Origin: Flavobacterium keumense
GTDB taxonomy: Bacteria > Bacteroidota > Bacteroidia > Flavobacteriales > Flavobacteriaceae
NCBI RefSeq assembly: GCF_029866485.1
Contig: NZ_CP092332.1
Coordinates: 682,001-746,000, forward strand
Direction of reading: 5' to 3'
DNA length: 64,000 nt
This document shows, piece after piece, positions 17,710-26,972 of this stretch. Numbering within the stretch: position 1 is the first letter of the stretch; each line of letters begins with the position of its first letter. The position numbers and the translations under genes are program-made. The notes under the pieces are model-generated. The model did not search any database. It was not told the DNA's origin and saw only the letters and a program-made list of their open reading frames with translations.

Positions 17710-18116
17710 ATTTTCAACTATTGCCAAATCCTAAACACAAAACAGCCGTATTAATTTGGGCAGCTATAATTATACTGTCTTATTTTGCACACCGCTTTGC
17801 TTTTGAATGGATAGGAATTAGACATGACGCTTTTTCGTATTCACTTCTGAGTTTGTATCTTTTTTTCGGGCTTTTTTCTGTAGCTATTTTGCTGACGGTT
17901 TTTCGGGTAAGTGCTCGTAATTTTGATTTGGTAGGCATGTCTTTTTTAATAATTACTACCCTAAAAATGGTGGCATTTTTTGTTTTTGTGCACCCCATTT
18001 TAAAAAGCATTTCTAGCACTGCTCCAATTGAAAAAATTAATTTTTTTGGGATGTTTATTGTCTTTTTATCAATTGAAACCATAGTAACGATAGTGATATT
18101 AAATGAAAAACAATAA
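17706..18116 (+). CDS. Small ATP-synthase-associated membrane protein (AtpI-like; possibly DUF6168)
   Basis: 136 residues with four membrane helices (about 15-33, 45-65, 75-97, 110-132). It starts at TTG inside the stop of the previous gene (TTGA overlap), so it is coupled to it. The topology and the position just before atpB match the subunit I (AtpI) slot, although I see no AtpI signature. I associate this family with the label DUF6168, from memory. A role in ATP synthase assembly is inferred from position only. Confidence 0.65.
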   Translation: MNFQLLPNPKHKTAVLIWAAIIILSYFAHRFAFEWIGIRHDAFSYSLLSLYLFFGLFSVAILLTVFRVSARNFDLVGMSFLIITTLKMVAFFVFVHPILKSISSTAPIEKINFFGMFIVFLSIETIVTIVILNEKQ

Positions 18117-18164
18117 ATTACCTATAAAAGTGATAAATAAGGCAAAAAATAATTTTTCATATTC

Positions 18165-18194
18165 TTTTGAATATTAATAAAAAATGTACCTTTG
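18165..18194 (+). promoter_or_regulatory. Bacteroidota promoter for the atp operon
   Basis: TTTTG at 18165-18169 (the -33 element) and TACCTTTG at 18187-18194 (-7, exact TAnnTTTG), 17 bp apart. This is the most complete promoter in the window, 45 bases before the atpB ATG. It would give atpBEFHAG its own transcript besides any read-through from sprE. Confidence 0.75.
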
Positions 18195-18239
18195 CACCTA
18201 AATTTTAGAAACCAAAATAAACTAAGATATTTAACTGTT

Positions 18240-19355
18240 ATGGTGATTTCAAACAAACCACTTCAATTCATACTAGTAGCTTTAGTAGCTTGTCTTCCTT
18301 TGATTAGTTTGGCTAATCCCGTTGAAAAAGCGGAAAAAGAGCATACAGAAGTAGCTCATGAAGAATCTACCGATATTAAAGCTGAAATAAAAGAGTTTAT
18401 CAATCACCACTTATTAGATTCACATTCTTTTTATTTTAATGCCAATAAAGAAACAGGAGAACACTACGGTTTTTCATTGCCTATTATTTTATGGGATAAT
18501 GGGTTGCAAATATTTTCTTCAGCTGAATTTCACCACGGACCTGTAACAGATGTTGCAGAGCACAACGGGAATTTCTACAAATTACACCACGAGAAAATTT
18601 ATAAAACTGATGCCAAAGGGACGCTTACTGAGGAGCACGGTCATCCTACCAATGCGCAACCACTAGATTTGTCTATTACAAAAAGCGTGGTGGGAATTTT
18701 ATTTGTGGCTTTATTAATGTTTTTCTTGTTCAGAGGTTTGGCAAAATCATATGCTAAAAATGGCGGAATTGCATCTGGAGCTGGACGTTTCTTTGAACCG
18801 TTAGTTTTATATGTAAGAGACGAAATTGCGATTCCTAACATTGGAGAGAAAAACTACAAGAAATACATGAGTTATTTATTAACTATATTTTTCTTTATTT
18901 TCTTTTTAAATCTCTTGGGGTTGACACCACTAGGATTTAATGTTACAGGAAACATTGCCATTACCTTTTCGTTGGCTATTTTAACGTATTTAATTACCAC
19001 TTTTTCTGCTAACAAAGATTATTGGGCGCATATCTTTTGGATGCCAGGAGTGCCAACACCAATGAAATTTATTTTAGCTCCAATTGAATTATTAGGTACA
19101 GTGATCAAACCATTTTCATTAATGATTCGTTTGTATGCTAATATTTTGGCTGGACACGTGGTATTAATGAGCATCATAGGTTTGATGTTTATATTTAAAA
19201 GCTGGATTGGAAGTTCGTTGTCATTTGGATTGGCATTTGCACTTTCTATCCTTGAAATATTAGTAGCGTTTTTACAAGCGTATATTTTCACGATGTTGTC
19301 TGCTTTGTATTTTGGTGCTGGAAACGAAGAACACCACCACGAAGAGGCGCATTAG
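18240..19355 (+). CDS. atpB: ATP synthase F0 subunit a
   Basis: 371 residues. A signal-like hydrophobic N-terminus (PLQFILVALVACLPLISLA) and an acidic/His-rich extracytoplasmic stretch of about 130 residues precede the usual five-helix a-subunit domain. Such an N-terminal extension is usual in Bacteroidota. The proton-path Arg is R297 in SLMIRLYANILAGH, and the tail is His-rich (EEHHHEEAH). ATG 18240 was chosen because the longer frame begins at a TTG inside the -7 promoter box. It is the first gene after the promoter. Confidence 0.95.
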   Translation: MVISNKPLQFILVALVACLPLISLANPVEKAEKEHTEVAHEESTDIKAEIKEFINHHLLDSHSFYFNANKETGEHYGFSLPIILWDNGLQIFSSAEFHHGPVTDVAEHNGNFYKLHHEKIYKTDAKGTLTEEHGHPTNAQPLDLSITKSVVGILFVALLMFFLFRGLAKSYAKNGGIASGAGRFFEPLVLYVRDEIAIPNIGEKNYKKYMSYLLTIFFFIFFLNLLGLTPLGFNVTGNIAITFSLAILTYLITTFSANKDYWAHIFWMPGVPTPMKFILAPIELLGTVIKPFSLMIRLYANILAGHVVLMSIIGLMFIFKSWIGSSLSFGLAFALSILEILVAFLQAYIFTMLSALYFGAGNEEHHHEEAH

Positions 19356-19360
19356 ATTGC

Positions 19361-19386
19361 AGATTTTTGAATTTAGATTTTTGAAT
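19361..19386 (+). repeat. Short direct repeat in the atpB-atpE gap
   Basis: AGATTTTTGAAT occurs twice with a 14-base period (19361-19372 and 19375-19386). Low-complexity intergenic repeat of a type common in Flavobacterium; no clear function. Confidence 0.5.
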
Positions 19387-19458
19387 AATTCTTAAATCTT
19401 AAATCGTTAATCTTCAATCAAAAATCAAATTGAATGTTTAATTTTTAATATATATATT

Positions 19459-19650
19459 ATGCAAATTCCAACTATTGTAGGAGCAGGATTAATTGTAATC
19501 GGAGCAGGTTTAGGTATTGGTAAAATTGGTGGTTCAGCAATGGACGCAATTGCACGTCAACCAGAAGCTTCAGGAAAAATCCAAACAGCTATGCTTATTG
19601 CAGCTGCACTTATTGAAGGTATTGGTTTCGCTGCGTTATTCGCTGCGTAA
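19459..19650 (+). CDS. atpE: ATP synthase F0 subunit c
   Basis: 63 residues, a short c-subunit hairpin. Helix 1 carries the glycine packing motif GAGLGIG, the loop is ARQPEASGK, and helix 2 carries the ion-binding Glu53 in LIEGIGFAALF. The Glu is followed by Gly-Ile rather than Ser/Thr, and Lys22 sits where sodium-type rings have Gln, so H+ coupling is expected. A hairpin with a T-tract follows immediately. Confidence 0.95.
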   Translation: MQIPTIVGAGLIVIGAGLGIGKIGGSAMDAIARQPEASGKIQTAMLIAAALIEGIGFAALFAA

Positions 19651-19662
19651 TTAAAGCAAAGA

Positions 19663-19699
19663 ACGATAGTTACAACGGTTGGTTGTAACTATTGTTTTT
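19663..19699 (+). terminator. Hairpin plus T-tract just after atpE (possible partial terminator)
   Basis: Perfect 11-bp stem, ATAGTTACAAC (19666-19676) / GTTGTAACTAT (19682-19692), loop GGTTG, then TGTTTTT. It lies 15 bases after the atpE stop, inside the atp operon. Confidence 0.75.
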
Positions 19700-19767
19700 A
19701 AAAATTAAAACAGATTCAATTGCGCAATGCAATTAAAAAAAAGTTTACAATTTTATAATTACATATA

Positions 19768-20268
19768 ATGGAGAAGTTAATTAATGATTTTTCGTTTGGT
19801 TTATTTATTTGGCAAGTAGTCATTTTTGTTGGATTAATATTCTTATTAAAAAAATTCGCTTGGAAGCCTATTTTAGATGCAGTAAACGAAAGAGAACAGG
19901 GTATTAAAAATGCTTTGGAATCTGCCGAAAACGCACGTAACGAAATGCAAAATTTGCAAGCAGATAACCAACGTATTCTTCAAGAGGCAAGAGCAGAACG
20001 TGACGCAATGTTGAAAGAGGCTCGAGAAATGAAAGAAAAAATGGTTGCTGATGCAAAAAGTGAAGCACAAGAGCAAGGTCAAAAAATGATTGATCAAGCA
20101 AAGGCGGCTATCGAAAGTGAAAAAAATGCAGCGATGGCTGATTTGAAATCACAAGTAGCTACCTTATCATTAAGTATTGCTGAAAAACTATTGAAGGAAG
20201 AATTATCTAACAAAGAGTCTCAAACTAAATTAGTGGAGAAAATGTTAGGTGACGTAAAACTGAACTAA
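19768..20268 (+). CDS. atpF: ATP synthase F0 subunit b
   Basis: 166 residues. One N-terminal membrane helix (FGLFIWQVVIFVGLIFLLKK) is followed by a long charged coiled coil (about residues 40-140) rich in Glu, Arg and Ala, the peripheral stalk. The KFAWKPILDAVNERE junction is typical. The atpH start is 2 bases after its stop. Confidence 0.96.
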   Translation: MEKLINDFSFGLFIWQVVIFVGLIFLLKKFAWKPILDAVNEREQGIKNALESAENARNEMQNLQADNQRILQEARAERDAMLKEAREMKEKMVADAKSEAQEQGQKMIDQAKAAIESEKNAAMADLKSQVATLSLSIAEKLLKEELSNKESQTKLVEKMLGDVKLN

Positions 20269-20270
20269 TT

Positions 20271-20804
20271 ATGGCAGGTACAAGAGCAGCAATTCGTTAT
20301 GCAAAAGCAATCTTAAACATCTCTAATTCAAAAGGAGTGGTTGAGGTTGTGAATAACGATATGAAATGGATTGCTTCTACAATCAACGCAAACGAAGAAT
20401 TAAGCACCTTCATTCAAAGCCCAACGACTACCGTTGAGGCAAAAGAAAAAGCGTTATTGGAAGTTTTTTCTGGAGTAAATGCAGTAACACAAGGATTGTT
20501 TCATTTGTTGTTTGAAAACAAACGTTTTGAAATCCTTGAAGCAGTTGCTTTAGAATACAATAAATTGTCTGATGAAATGAACGGAATTGAGGTAGCCAAA
20601 GTAACTACTGCTATTCCAATGGATGCGGCTTTAGAAACTAAAGTTTTAGCAAAAATCGCAACCCTTTCAGATAAGAAAATCACAATTGAAAACACAGTAG
20701 ATGCTTCTATTATAGGAGGATTTATTTTGAGAATAGGCGACAAGCAATACAACGCTTCTGTTGCTAATAGATTACAAGTATTAAAAAGAGAGTTTAGTAA
20801 TTAG
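20271..20804 (+). CDS. atpH: ATP synthase F1 subunit delta
   Basis: 177 residues. N-terminal helical domain (RAAIRYAKAILNIS) and the C-terminal GGFILRIGDKQYNASVANRLQ motif match the delta/OSCP family that links F1 to the b-subunit stalk. It starts 2 bases after atpF and is 36 bases before atpA. Confidence 0.96.
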   Translation: MAGTRAAIRYAKAILNISNSKGVVEVVNNDMKWIASTINANEELSTFIQSPTTTVEAKEKALLEVFSGVNAVTQGLFHLLFENKRFEILEAVALEYNKLSDEMNGIEVAKVTTAIPMDAALETKVLAKIATLSDKKITIENTVDASIIGGFILRIGDKQYNASVANRLQVLKREFSN

Positions 20805-20840
20805 TTATTACACATAAAAGTGTCTAAATTATAAAGTAAG

Positions 20841-22418
20841 ATGGCGGAAATCAAACCTGCTGAAATTTCAGCAATATTAAGAAAGCAAGTAGAAGGTTTT
20901 GAATCTGGTGCTACACTAGAAGAAGTAGGAACAGTACTTAATGTTGGAGATGGTATTGCTCGTGTTTACGGGCTTTCAAATGTTCAATACGGAGAGTTAG
21001 TAGAATTCGAAAATGGTCTTGAGGCTATTGTATTGAACTTGGAAGAAGACAATGTTGGGGTAGTACTTTTGGGTGCTTCAACAGGAATCAAAGAAGGTTC
21101 AACTGTAAAAAGAACACAACGTATTGCGTCTCTTAAAGTAGGAGAGCAAATGTTAGGACGTGTAGTAAACACTTTGGGACAACCAATTGATGGTAAAGGA
21201 CCAATCGGTGGTGAATTATACGAAATGCCTTTGGAAAGAAAAGCGCCAGGAGTTGTATTCCGTCAACCAGTAACTGAACCATTACAAACAGGAGTAAAAG
21301 CTGTTGATGCAATGATTCCAGTAGGACGTGGACAACGTGAGTTGGTTATTGGTGACCGTCAAACAGGAAAATCAACGGTTTGTATTGACACGATCTTAAA
21401 TCAAAAAGAATTTTACGATGCAGGAAAACCTGTATTTTGTATCTATGTTGCTATTGGACAAAAAGCTTCTACTGTTGCAGGAATTGCAAAAATGTTAGAA
21501 GAAAAAGGAGCTATGGCCTATACGATTATCGTTGCCGCTAATGCTTCTGACCCTGCTCCAATGCAAGTATATGCTCCAATGGCGGGTGCTGCAATTGGGG
21601 AGTATTTTAGAGACTCTGGACGTCCAGCTTTGATTGTTTATGATGATTTATCTAAACAAGCGGTGGCGTATCGTGAGGTATCTCTTTTATTAAGAAGACC
21701 ACCAGGACGTGAGGCATATCCTGGAGACGTTTTCTACTTACACTCTCGTTTATTAGAGCGTGCTTGTAAAGTGATTGCTGATGATGATATTGCAAAAAAC
21801 ATGAACGACTTACCAGATTCTTTAAAAGGAATTGTAAAAGGTGGGGGTTCTTTAACCGCTTTACCAATTATCGAAACACAAGCGGGAGACGTTTCTGCAT
21901 ACATCCCAACTAACGTAATTTCGATTACAGACGGTCAAATTTTCTTGGATGGAGATTTGTTTAACTCTGGGGTTCGTCCTGCAATTAACGTAGGTATTTC
22001 GGTATCTCGTGTTGGAGGTAATGCTCAAATTAAATCCATGAAAAAAGTATCAGGTACTTTAAAATTAGACCAAGCGCAATTCCGTGAATTGGAAGCGTTT
22101 GCTAAATTTGGTTCTGACTTAGATGCTGTTACTTTAAACGTAATTGAAAAAGGAAAACGAAACGTTGAAATTTTGAAACAAGGTTTGAACGAACCATTTA
22201 CAGTAGAAGATCAAGTGGCTATTATCTACGCGGGGTCTAAAAACTTATTAAGAAATGTTCCTGTAGAAAAAGTAAAAGAATTTGAGAAAGATTTCTTAGA
22301 GTTCTTGAACAACAAACACAGAGACACCCTTGATGCTTTAAAAGCTGGAAAATTAGATGACACGATTACGGATGTTATCGAAAAAGTAGCAAAAGAAGTT
22401 GCTGCGAAATACAATTAA
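20841..22418 (+). CDS. atpA: ATP synthase F1 subunit alpha
   Basis: 525 residues, full length. Walker A is GDRQTGKST (G171-T179), followed by the alpha-subunit segments [13 protein letters not shown] and [17 protein letters not shown], and the arginine region [10 protein letters not shown] near residue 390. It carries the non-catalytic nucleotide sites of the F1 head. The partner atpD is not in this window. Confidence 0.97.
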   Translation: MAEIKPAEISAILRKQVEGFESGATLEEVGTVLNVGDGIARVYGLSNVQYGELVEFENGLEAIVLNLEEDNVGVVLLGASTGIKEGSTVKRTQRIASLKVGEQMLGRVVNTLGQPIDGKGPIGGELYEMPLERKAPGVVFRQPVTEPLQTGVKAVDAMIPVGRGQRELVIGDRQTGKSTVCIDTILNQKEFYDAGKPVFCIYVAIGQKASTVAGIAKMLEEKGAMAYTIIVAANASDPAPMQVYAPMAGAAIGEYFRDSGRPALIVYDDLSKQAVAYREVSLLLRRPPGREAYPGDVFYLHSRLLERACKVIADDDIAKNMNDLPDSLKGIVKGGGSLTALPIIETQAGDVSAYIPTNVISITDGQIFLDGDLFNSGVRPAINVGISVSRVGGNAQIKSMKKVSGTLKLDQAQFRELEAFAKFGSDLDAVTLNVIEKGKRNVEILKQGLNEPFTVEDQVAIIYAGSKNLLRNVPVEKVKEFEKDFLEFLNNKHRDTLDALKAGKLDDTITDVIEKVAKEVAAKYN

Positions 22419-22435
22419 TCAATATAACAATATGT

Positions 22436-22466
22436 CAATGTGTAAATAACTGTGATTTACACATTG
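22436..22466 (+). repeat. Hairpin in the atpA-atpG gap
   Basis: Perfect 11-bp stem CAATGTGTAAA / TTTACACATTG with a 9-nt loop and no T-tract. It begins 18 bases after the atpA stop. It may tune mRNA stability or be a dispersed repeat. Confidence 0.6.
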
Positions 22467-22493
22467 ATAAATTGATAAATTTTCATATTTAGA

Positions 22494-23354
22494 ATGGCAA
22501 ACTTAAAGGAAATACGTAATAGGATTACTTCCATTTCATCTACGATGCAAATTACATCGGCAATGAAAATGGTTTCTGCGGCAAAGCTAAAAAAAGCACA
22601 AGATGCGATTACAGCAATGCGCCCTTATGCCGAAAAATTAACGGAATTATTACAAAATCTTTCAGCAACCTTAGATGGTGATGTAGGAGGAGATTATACA
22701 GCACAACGCGAAATCAAAAAAGTTTTGGTAGTTGCCATTACTTCGAATAGAGGATTGTGTGGTGCATTTAATTCAAATGTAATTAAAGAGGTTAAAAACC
22801 GTACTGATTTTTATGTCGGGAAACAAGTTGATGTTTTTGCGATTGGTAAAAAAGGGAATGATATTTTAAGTAAATCTTCTAATGTTATTGCAAATCAAAG
22901 TGGTGTTTTTGACGATTTGACCTTTGATAATGTAGCTTCAATCGCTGAATTATTAATGCAAAAATTCATTGCTGGCGAATACGATCGCATCGAATTGGTA
23001 TACAACCAATTTAAAAATGCGGCAACTCAAATTATTCAAACAGAACAATTTTTGCCTTTAGCCCCAATTCAATCAGAGGCTTCGGCTACTTCAGGAGACT
23101 ATATTTTTGAACCTTCTAAAGAAGAAATTGTATTGACATTGATTCCAAAATCATTGAAAACACAATTGTATAAAGGGATTAGAGATTCATTTGCTTCTGA
23201 ACACGGTGCTCGTATGACGGCGATGCACAAAGCAACAGATAATGCCAAAGAATTGAAAGACCAATTAACATTGACTTATAATAAAGCACGTCAAGCAGCA
23301 ATTACTAATGAAATCTTAGAGATTGTTGGTGGTGCTGAGGCGTTGAATGGATAG
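22494..23354 (+). CDS. atpG: ATP synthase F1 subunit gamma
   Basis: 286 residues, normal length. The N-terminal helix NLKEIRNRITSISSTMQITS and the C-terminal RMTAMHKATDNAKEL with YNKARQAAITNEILEIVGGA form the rotary coiled coil; SNRGLCGAFNSNV is the conserved Rossmann-like strand region. It is the last gene of this atp operon and ends in a terminator. Confidence 0.96.
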   Translation: MANLKEIRNRITSISSTMQITSAMKMVSAAKLKKAQDAITAMRPYAEKLTELLQNLSATLDGDVGGDYTAQREIKKVLVVAITSNRGLCGAFNSNVIKEVKNRTDFYVGKQVDVFAIGKKGNDILSKSSNVIANQSGVFDDLTFDNVASIAELLMQKFIAGEYDRIELVYNQFKNAATQIIQTEQFLPLAPIQSEASATSGDYIFEPSKEEIVLTLIPKSLKTQLYKGIRDSFASEHGARMTAMHKATDNAKELKDQLTLTYNKARQAAITNEILEIVGGAEALNG

Positions 23355-23377
23355 TGCCTTTCAAAAGAAATTACAAG

Positions 23378-23401
23378 AGCCTCGCATTGCGGGGCTTTTT
23401 T
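23378..23401 (+). terminator. Terminator after atpG
   Basis: 8-bp stem AGCCTCGC / GCGGGGCT (one G-U pair), loop ATT, followed by T6. It ends the ATP synthase operon. Confidence 0.85.
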
Positions 23402-23424
23402 AATTCATTTTTACAACATACATT

Positions 23425-23865
23425 ATGGAAATTAAAGAACTTACTACATTAGAAGAAATGCTAGCTCAGTTTGACTTAGTGCAGCATTTGTATAGCAATA
23501 ATTTTACTTTAGAAAAATACAAAGCGTATTTAACCGAAATGCTTCCTCATAACTATATTCAAATCGCTGTGTTTGAAGAGGGACAATGCATTGGACTTTC
23601 GGGTTTATGGTCTGGAATTAAATTATGGTCTGGGCGGTATTTTGAGATAGACAATTTTATTGTGCATCCCGATCATCGTTCCAAAGGAGCAGCTAAAATA
23701 ATGACCGATTATATCAAAACAAAGGCAGAAGCAGCAGGATGTACCATGATTGTATTGGATGCTTTTACAGGAAACTTTACAGCACACCGTTTTTATTATA
23801 ACCAAGGCTATTATCCTAGAGGATTTCATTTTATTAAAACCCTAAACGAAGGAGGATTATCTTAA
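23425..23865 (+). CDS. GNAT family N-acetyltransferase
   Basis: 146 residues. The acetyl-CoA-binding region is IDNFIVHPDHRSKGAAKIMT (about residues 74-93; R/Q-x-x-G-x-G/A type), and the C-terminal half has VLDAFTGNFTAHRFYYNQGY, the usual GNAT strand 5/helix 4 segment. The substrate is unknown. It lies after the atp terminator and before the flippase promoter, so it is probably monocistronic. Confidence 0.88.
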   Translation: MEIKELTTLEEMLAQFDLVQHLYSNNFTLEKYKAYLTEMLPHNYIQIAVFEEGQCIGLSGLWSGIKLWSGRYFEIDNFIVHPDHRSKGAAKIMTDYIKTKAEAAGCTMIVLDAFTGNFTAHRFYYNQGYYPRGFHFIKTLNEGGLS

Positions 23866-23918
23866 AAAGGCTGTTAACAAATCTAATTTCAAAACCCAAA
23901 TTAAACCAAAGATTTCGT

Positions 23919-23926
23919 TATTTTTG
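23919..23926 (+). promoter_or_regulatory. Promoter -7 element TATTTTTG for the envelope cluster
   Basis: Exact TAnnTTTG match 28 bases before the TTG start of the flippase gene. Confidence 0.6.
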
Positions 23927-23954
23927 TTTTCATCAATACCTAAACTAGACCAAC

Positions 23955-25418
23955 TTGGGATTATATAAAAGTCTTTTTAAACAAACAGCCATCTATGGAT
24001 TAGCTACGGTTTTGCCTCGAATGTTGAGCTTTTTACTCGTGCGTTTGTATACAAAGGTTTTACCCACAGGCGAGTATGGAGAAGTGTCTATTGTACTCTC
24101 GTGGATGGTTTTCTTCAATGTGGTGTTGTCGTACGGAATGGAAACGGCTTTTTTCCGATTCTATAATTCAGAGACCGATAAAGAAAATGTGATAGCAACC
24201 TCGACTATTTCTATTTTTTGGTCGTCTATTGTTTTTCTTTTTGGCGCCTTAATTTTTAGAGGAACTTTGGCTTCTTTGGCCAATGTAGAAGTACAGTATA
24301 TTACGTATGCTATTTGGATTTTAGTGTTAGACGCATTGGTAATTGTTCCTTTTTCAAAGTTACGAGCCAATCAACGACCGATTATTTATGCAGTAATTAA
24401 AATAGGTAATGTTGCGGTAAATTTACTTTTGAATGTCTTTTTTTTATTAGTGTTACCTAAAATAGCCGACTCTAATCCGAATTCTTTTTTAGGAAATTTA
24501 TATGTTGATAATTATGAAATTGGCTATATTTTCGTTTCTAATTTAGCAGCAAGTTTATTAACCTTATTGGTACTTTCGCCCAATTATCTTTCTTTGACTC
24601 GAAAATTTGATGCGGCTCTATGGAAAAAGATGATGCAATACGGTTTACCAATTTTGGTTGCCGGAATTGCATTTGCAGTAAACGAACATTTTGATAAAAT
24701 TCTATTGGGCTATTGGTTACCAGACAACGTAGCCAAGGCGGAAGTAGGAGCTTATTCCGCCTGTTATAAATTAGGCTTGTTTATGGTGTTGTTTGCTACA
24801 GCATTCCGATTGGGAATCGAACCGTTCTTTTTTAGTCATTCCAATCACGAAAAAGCACCACAAACCTATGCGATGATTACCAAATATTTTGTGATTTTTG
24901 GTTCACTCATTTTGTTAGGAGTAATAGTTTTTGCCGACATTTTGAAGTTTCTACTTTTGGACAACAAATCCTATTGGGAGGCGATGAAAGTGGTGCCATT
25001 GATTATTTTAGCCAATTTTTGTTTGGGAATTTACAATAACCTTTCGGTTTGGTATAAATTGACCGACAGAACCAAAATGGGAGCCTATATTTCAATTGTG
25101 GGCGCTGTTTTAACATTAGTACTGAATTACCTTTTAATTCCAAAATTCAGTTATTTTGGCTCAGCTATTGCAACTATTGCCGCTTATGGAAGTATGATGT
25201 TCATTTCCTATGTTCTAGGAAATCGCTATTATCCCATTCCGTATGATATGGAAAAAATAGGAGGCTATTTAGGATTATCTATTCTATTTTCGGCCATTTC
25301 TTTTTACGGATTCAGAGAAAATTATTTTGTTGGAATTCCGTTATTATTGTTGTTTGTGTATTTTGTGTACCACAACGAAAAAGCAACGATCTTGTCTATC
25401 ATTAAACGAAAAAAATAA
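23955..25418 (+). CDS. Wzx-type lipopolysaccharide/polysaccharide flippase (MOP superfamily)
   Basis: 487 residues with about 14 membrane helices. The N-terminus [20 protein letters not shown] with [21 protein letters not shown] is typical of Bacteroidota polysaccharide biosynthesis flippases, which turn undecaprenyl-linked glycans to the periplasmic face. Start TTG 23955 gives the expected basic N-terminus; no ATG lies nearby in frame. dut begins one base after its stop. Confidence 0.88.
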   Translation: MGLYKSLFKQTAIYGLATVLPRMLSFLLVRLYTKVLPTGEYGEVSIVLSWMVFFNVVLSYGMETAFFRFYNSETDKENVIATSTISIFWSSIVFLFGALIFRGTLASLANVEVQYITYAIWILVLDALVIVPFSKLRANQRPIIYAVIKIGNVAVNLLLNVFFLLVLPKIADSNPNSFLGNLYVDNYEIGYIFVSNLAASLLTLLVLSPNYLSLTRKFDAALWKKMMQYGLPILVAGIAFAVNEHFDKILLGYWLPDNVAKAEVGAYSACYKLGLFMVLFATAFRLGIEPFFFSHSNHEKAPQTYAMITKYFVIFGSLILLGVIVFADILKFLLLDNKSYWEAMKVVPLIILANFCLGIYNNLSVWYKLTDRTKMGAYISIVGAVLTLVLNYLLIPKFSYFGSAIATIAAYGSMMFISYVLGNRYYPIPYDMEKIGGYLGLSILFSAISFYGFRENYFVGIPLLLLFVYFVYHNEKATILSIIKRKK

Positions 25419-25419
25419 A

Positions 25420-25854
25420 ATGACAATAAAAATCATCAATAAGTCGCAGCATCCGTTGCCTAATTATGAGACACTTGCTTCAGCAGGAATGGATTTAAGA
25501 GCCGATTTAACCGCTCCCATCACATTGGCTCCACTTGGGCGTGTTATTGTGAAAACGGGGTTGTTTATCGAGTTACCCATTGGATTTGAGGCGCAGGTTC
25601 GCCCAAGAAGCGGTTTGGCTATCAAAAAAGGGATTACCGTTTTGAATTCTCCAGGAACAGTCGATGCTGATTATAGAGGAGAAATAGGGGTGATTTTAGT
25701 CAATTTATCTAATGAAGATTTTGTAATTGAGAATGGCGAACGCATCGCTCAATTGATTATTGCCAAACACGAACGCGCCGAATGGATTGAAGTTCAGGAA
25801 TTATCTGAAACATCCAGAGGCGAAGGTGGTTTTGGTAGTACGGGGGTAAAATAA
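25420..25854 (+). CDS. dut: dUTP diphosphatase (dUTPase)
   Basis: 144 residues. All five trimeric dUTPase motifs are visible: [11 protein letters not shown] (1), [11 protein letters not shown] (2), [16 protein letters not shown] (3), [11 protein letters not shown] (4) and the C-terminal [11 protein letters not shown] (5). It hydrolyses dUTP to dUMP. ATG 25420 was chosen; the longer frame overlaps the flippase end by about 90 bases and adds no dUTPase sequence. Confidence 0.96.
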   Translation: MTIKIINKSQHPLPNYETLASAGMDLRADLTAPITLAPLGRVIVKTGLFIELPIGFEAQVRPRSGLAIKKGITVLNSPGTVDADYRGEIGVILVNLSNEDFVIENGERIAQLIIAKHERAEWIEVQELSETSRGEGGFGSTGVK

Positions 25855-25903
25855 GTGTTCAGTGTTCAGCATAAATTGTTCAGAAAAAAATCAAAAATAT
25901 AAT

Positions 25904-25946
25904 CTTAGCGAACTTTGCGAAAAATCTTTGCGAGCTTTGCGTTAAA
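25904..25946 (+). repeat. Intergenic CTTTGCG repeat
   Basis: A degenerate tandem of the unit (A)CTTTGCG: CTTAGCGAACTTTGCG, then AATCTTTGCGAGCTTTGCG. It lies in the gap between dut and the nucleotidyltransferase gene and is a type seen often between Flavobacterium genes. Confidence 0.6.
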
Positions 25947-25955
25947 ATATAAAGA

Positions 25956-26966
25956 ATGAAAATAATAGTACCAATGGCAGGACGTGGTTCTCGTCTTCGC
26001 CCACATACATTAACGATTCCTAAACCATTAATTCCTATTGCAGGAAAACCAATTGTACACCGTTTGGTGGAGGATATTGCGGGAGTTTTGAATCAAGATA
26101 TTGAAGAAATTGCCTTTATTATCCATGAAAGTTTTGGAAAACAAGTCGAAGCTGATTTGATTGCTATTGCTGAAAAACTAGGGTCTAAAGGAACGATTTA
26201 TTACCAAAACGAAGCTTTAGGAACAGGTCACGCCATTATGTGTGCCAAAGATTCTTTGAGCGGTCCAGCGGTGATTGCCTATGCCGATACGTTAATTCGT
26301 GCCGACTTTGATTTGGATCAAAATGCAGATAGCGTGATTTGGGTAAAACAAGTAGATCAACCTGAAGCATTTGGCGTAATTAATTTGAATGAAGCCAACG
26401 AAATAGTAGAATTGGTAGAAAAACCTAAAGAGTTTGTTTCAGACCTTGCCGTAATTGGAATTTACTATTTCAAAGATGTAGCAGTGTTGAAAAACGAATT
26501 ACAATGGGTATTGGATAACAATATCATTCATGGAGGCGAATACCAAATCAACGACGGAATTAAACGAATGATGGCTAATGGTAAACGTTTTGTTCCTGGT
26601 GAAGTGGCTGAGTGGATGGATTGCGGCAACAAAGATGTGACAGTGGAGACCAACGGAAGAATGTTAGGTTTTTTACAACAAGACGGAGAAAATTTAGTCC
26701 ATTCTGGGGTAAAATGTGAAAATGCAACGATTATTCCGCCGTGTTATATTGGTGAAGACGTGGTATTGATTAACGCGACTGTTGGGCCTAATGTTTCTTT
26801 AGGAAAAGGATGTCATGTTACTAATAGTACAATCAAAAACAGTTTGGTACAAACCCATTCGCATATTAAAAATGCCAATTTAGACAATGCTATGATTGGA
26901 AATCATGCGAGTTTCGATGGTAATTTCACTAGCATCAGTATTGGGGATTATTCGGTTTTGGAATAA
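25956..26966 (+). CDS. Sugar-phosphate nucleotidyltransferase with left-handed beta-helix
   Basis: 336 residues. The N-terminal Rossmann-like domain starts IVPMAGRGSRLRPHT followed by IPKPLIPIAGKPI, the NTP-binding signature of sugar-1-phosphate nucleotidyltransferases; QNEALGTGHAIMCA and EWMDCGNKDVT fit. The C-terminal part (about 250-336) has hexapeptide-like turns of a left-handed beta-helix. It should make an NDP-sugar for cell-surface glycan. The sugar cannot be assigned. The TPR gene follows after 6 bases. Confidence 0.88.
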   Translation: MKIIVPMAGRGSRLRPHTLTIPKPLIPIAGKPIVHRLVEDIAGVLNQDIEEIAFIIHESFGKQVEADLIAIAEKLGSKGTIYYQNEALGTGHAIMCAKDSLSGPAVIAYADTLIRADFDLDQNADSVIWVKQVDQPEAFGVINLNEANEIVELVEKPKEFVSDLAVIGIYYFKDVAVLKNELQWVLDNNIIHGGEYQINDGIKRMMANGKRFVPGEVAEWMDCGNKDVTVETNGRMLGFLQQDGENLVHSGVKCENATIIPPCYIGEDVVLINATVGPNVSLGKGCHVTNSTIKNSLVQTHSHIKNANLDNAMIGNHASFDGNFTSISIGDYSVLE

Positions 26967-26972
26967 AGAAGT

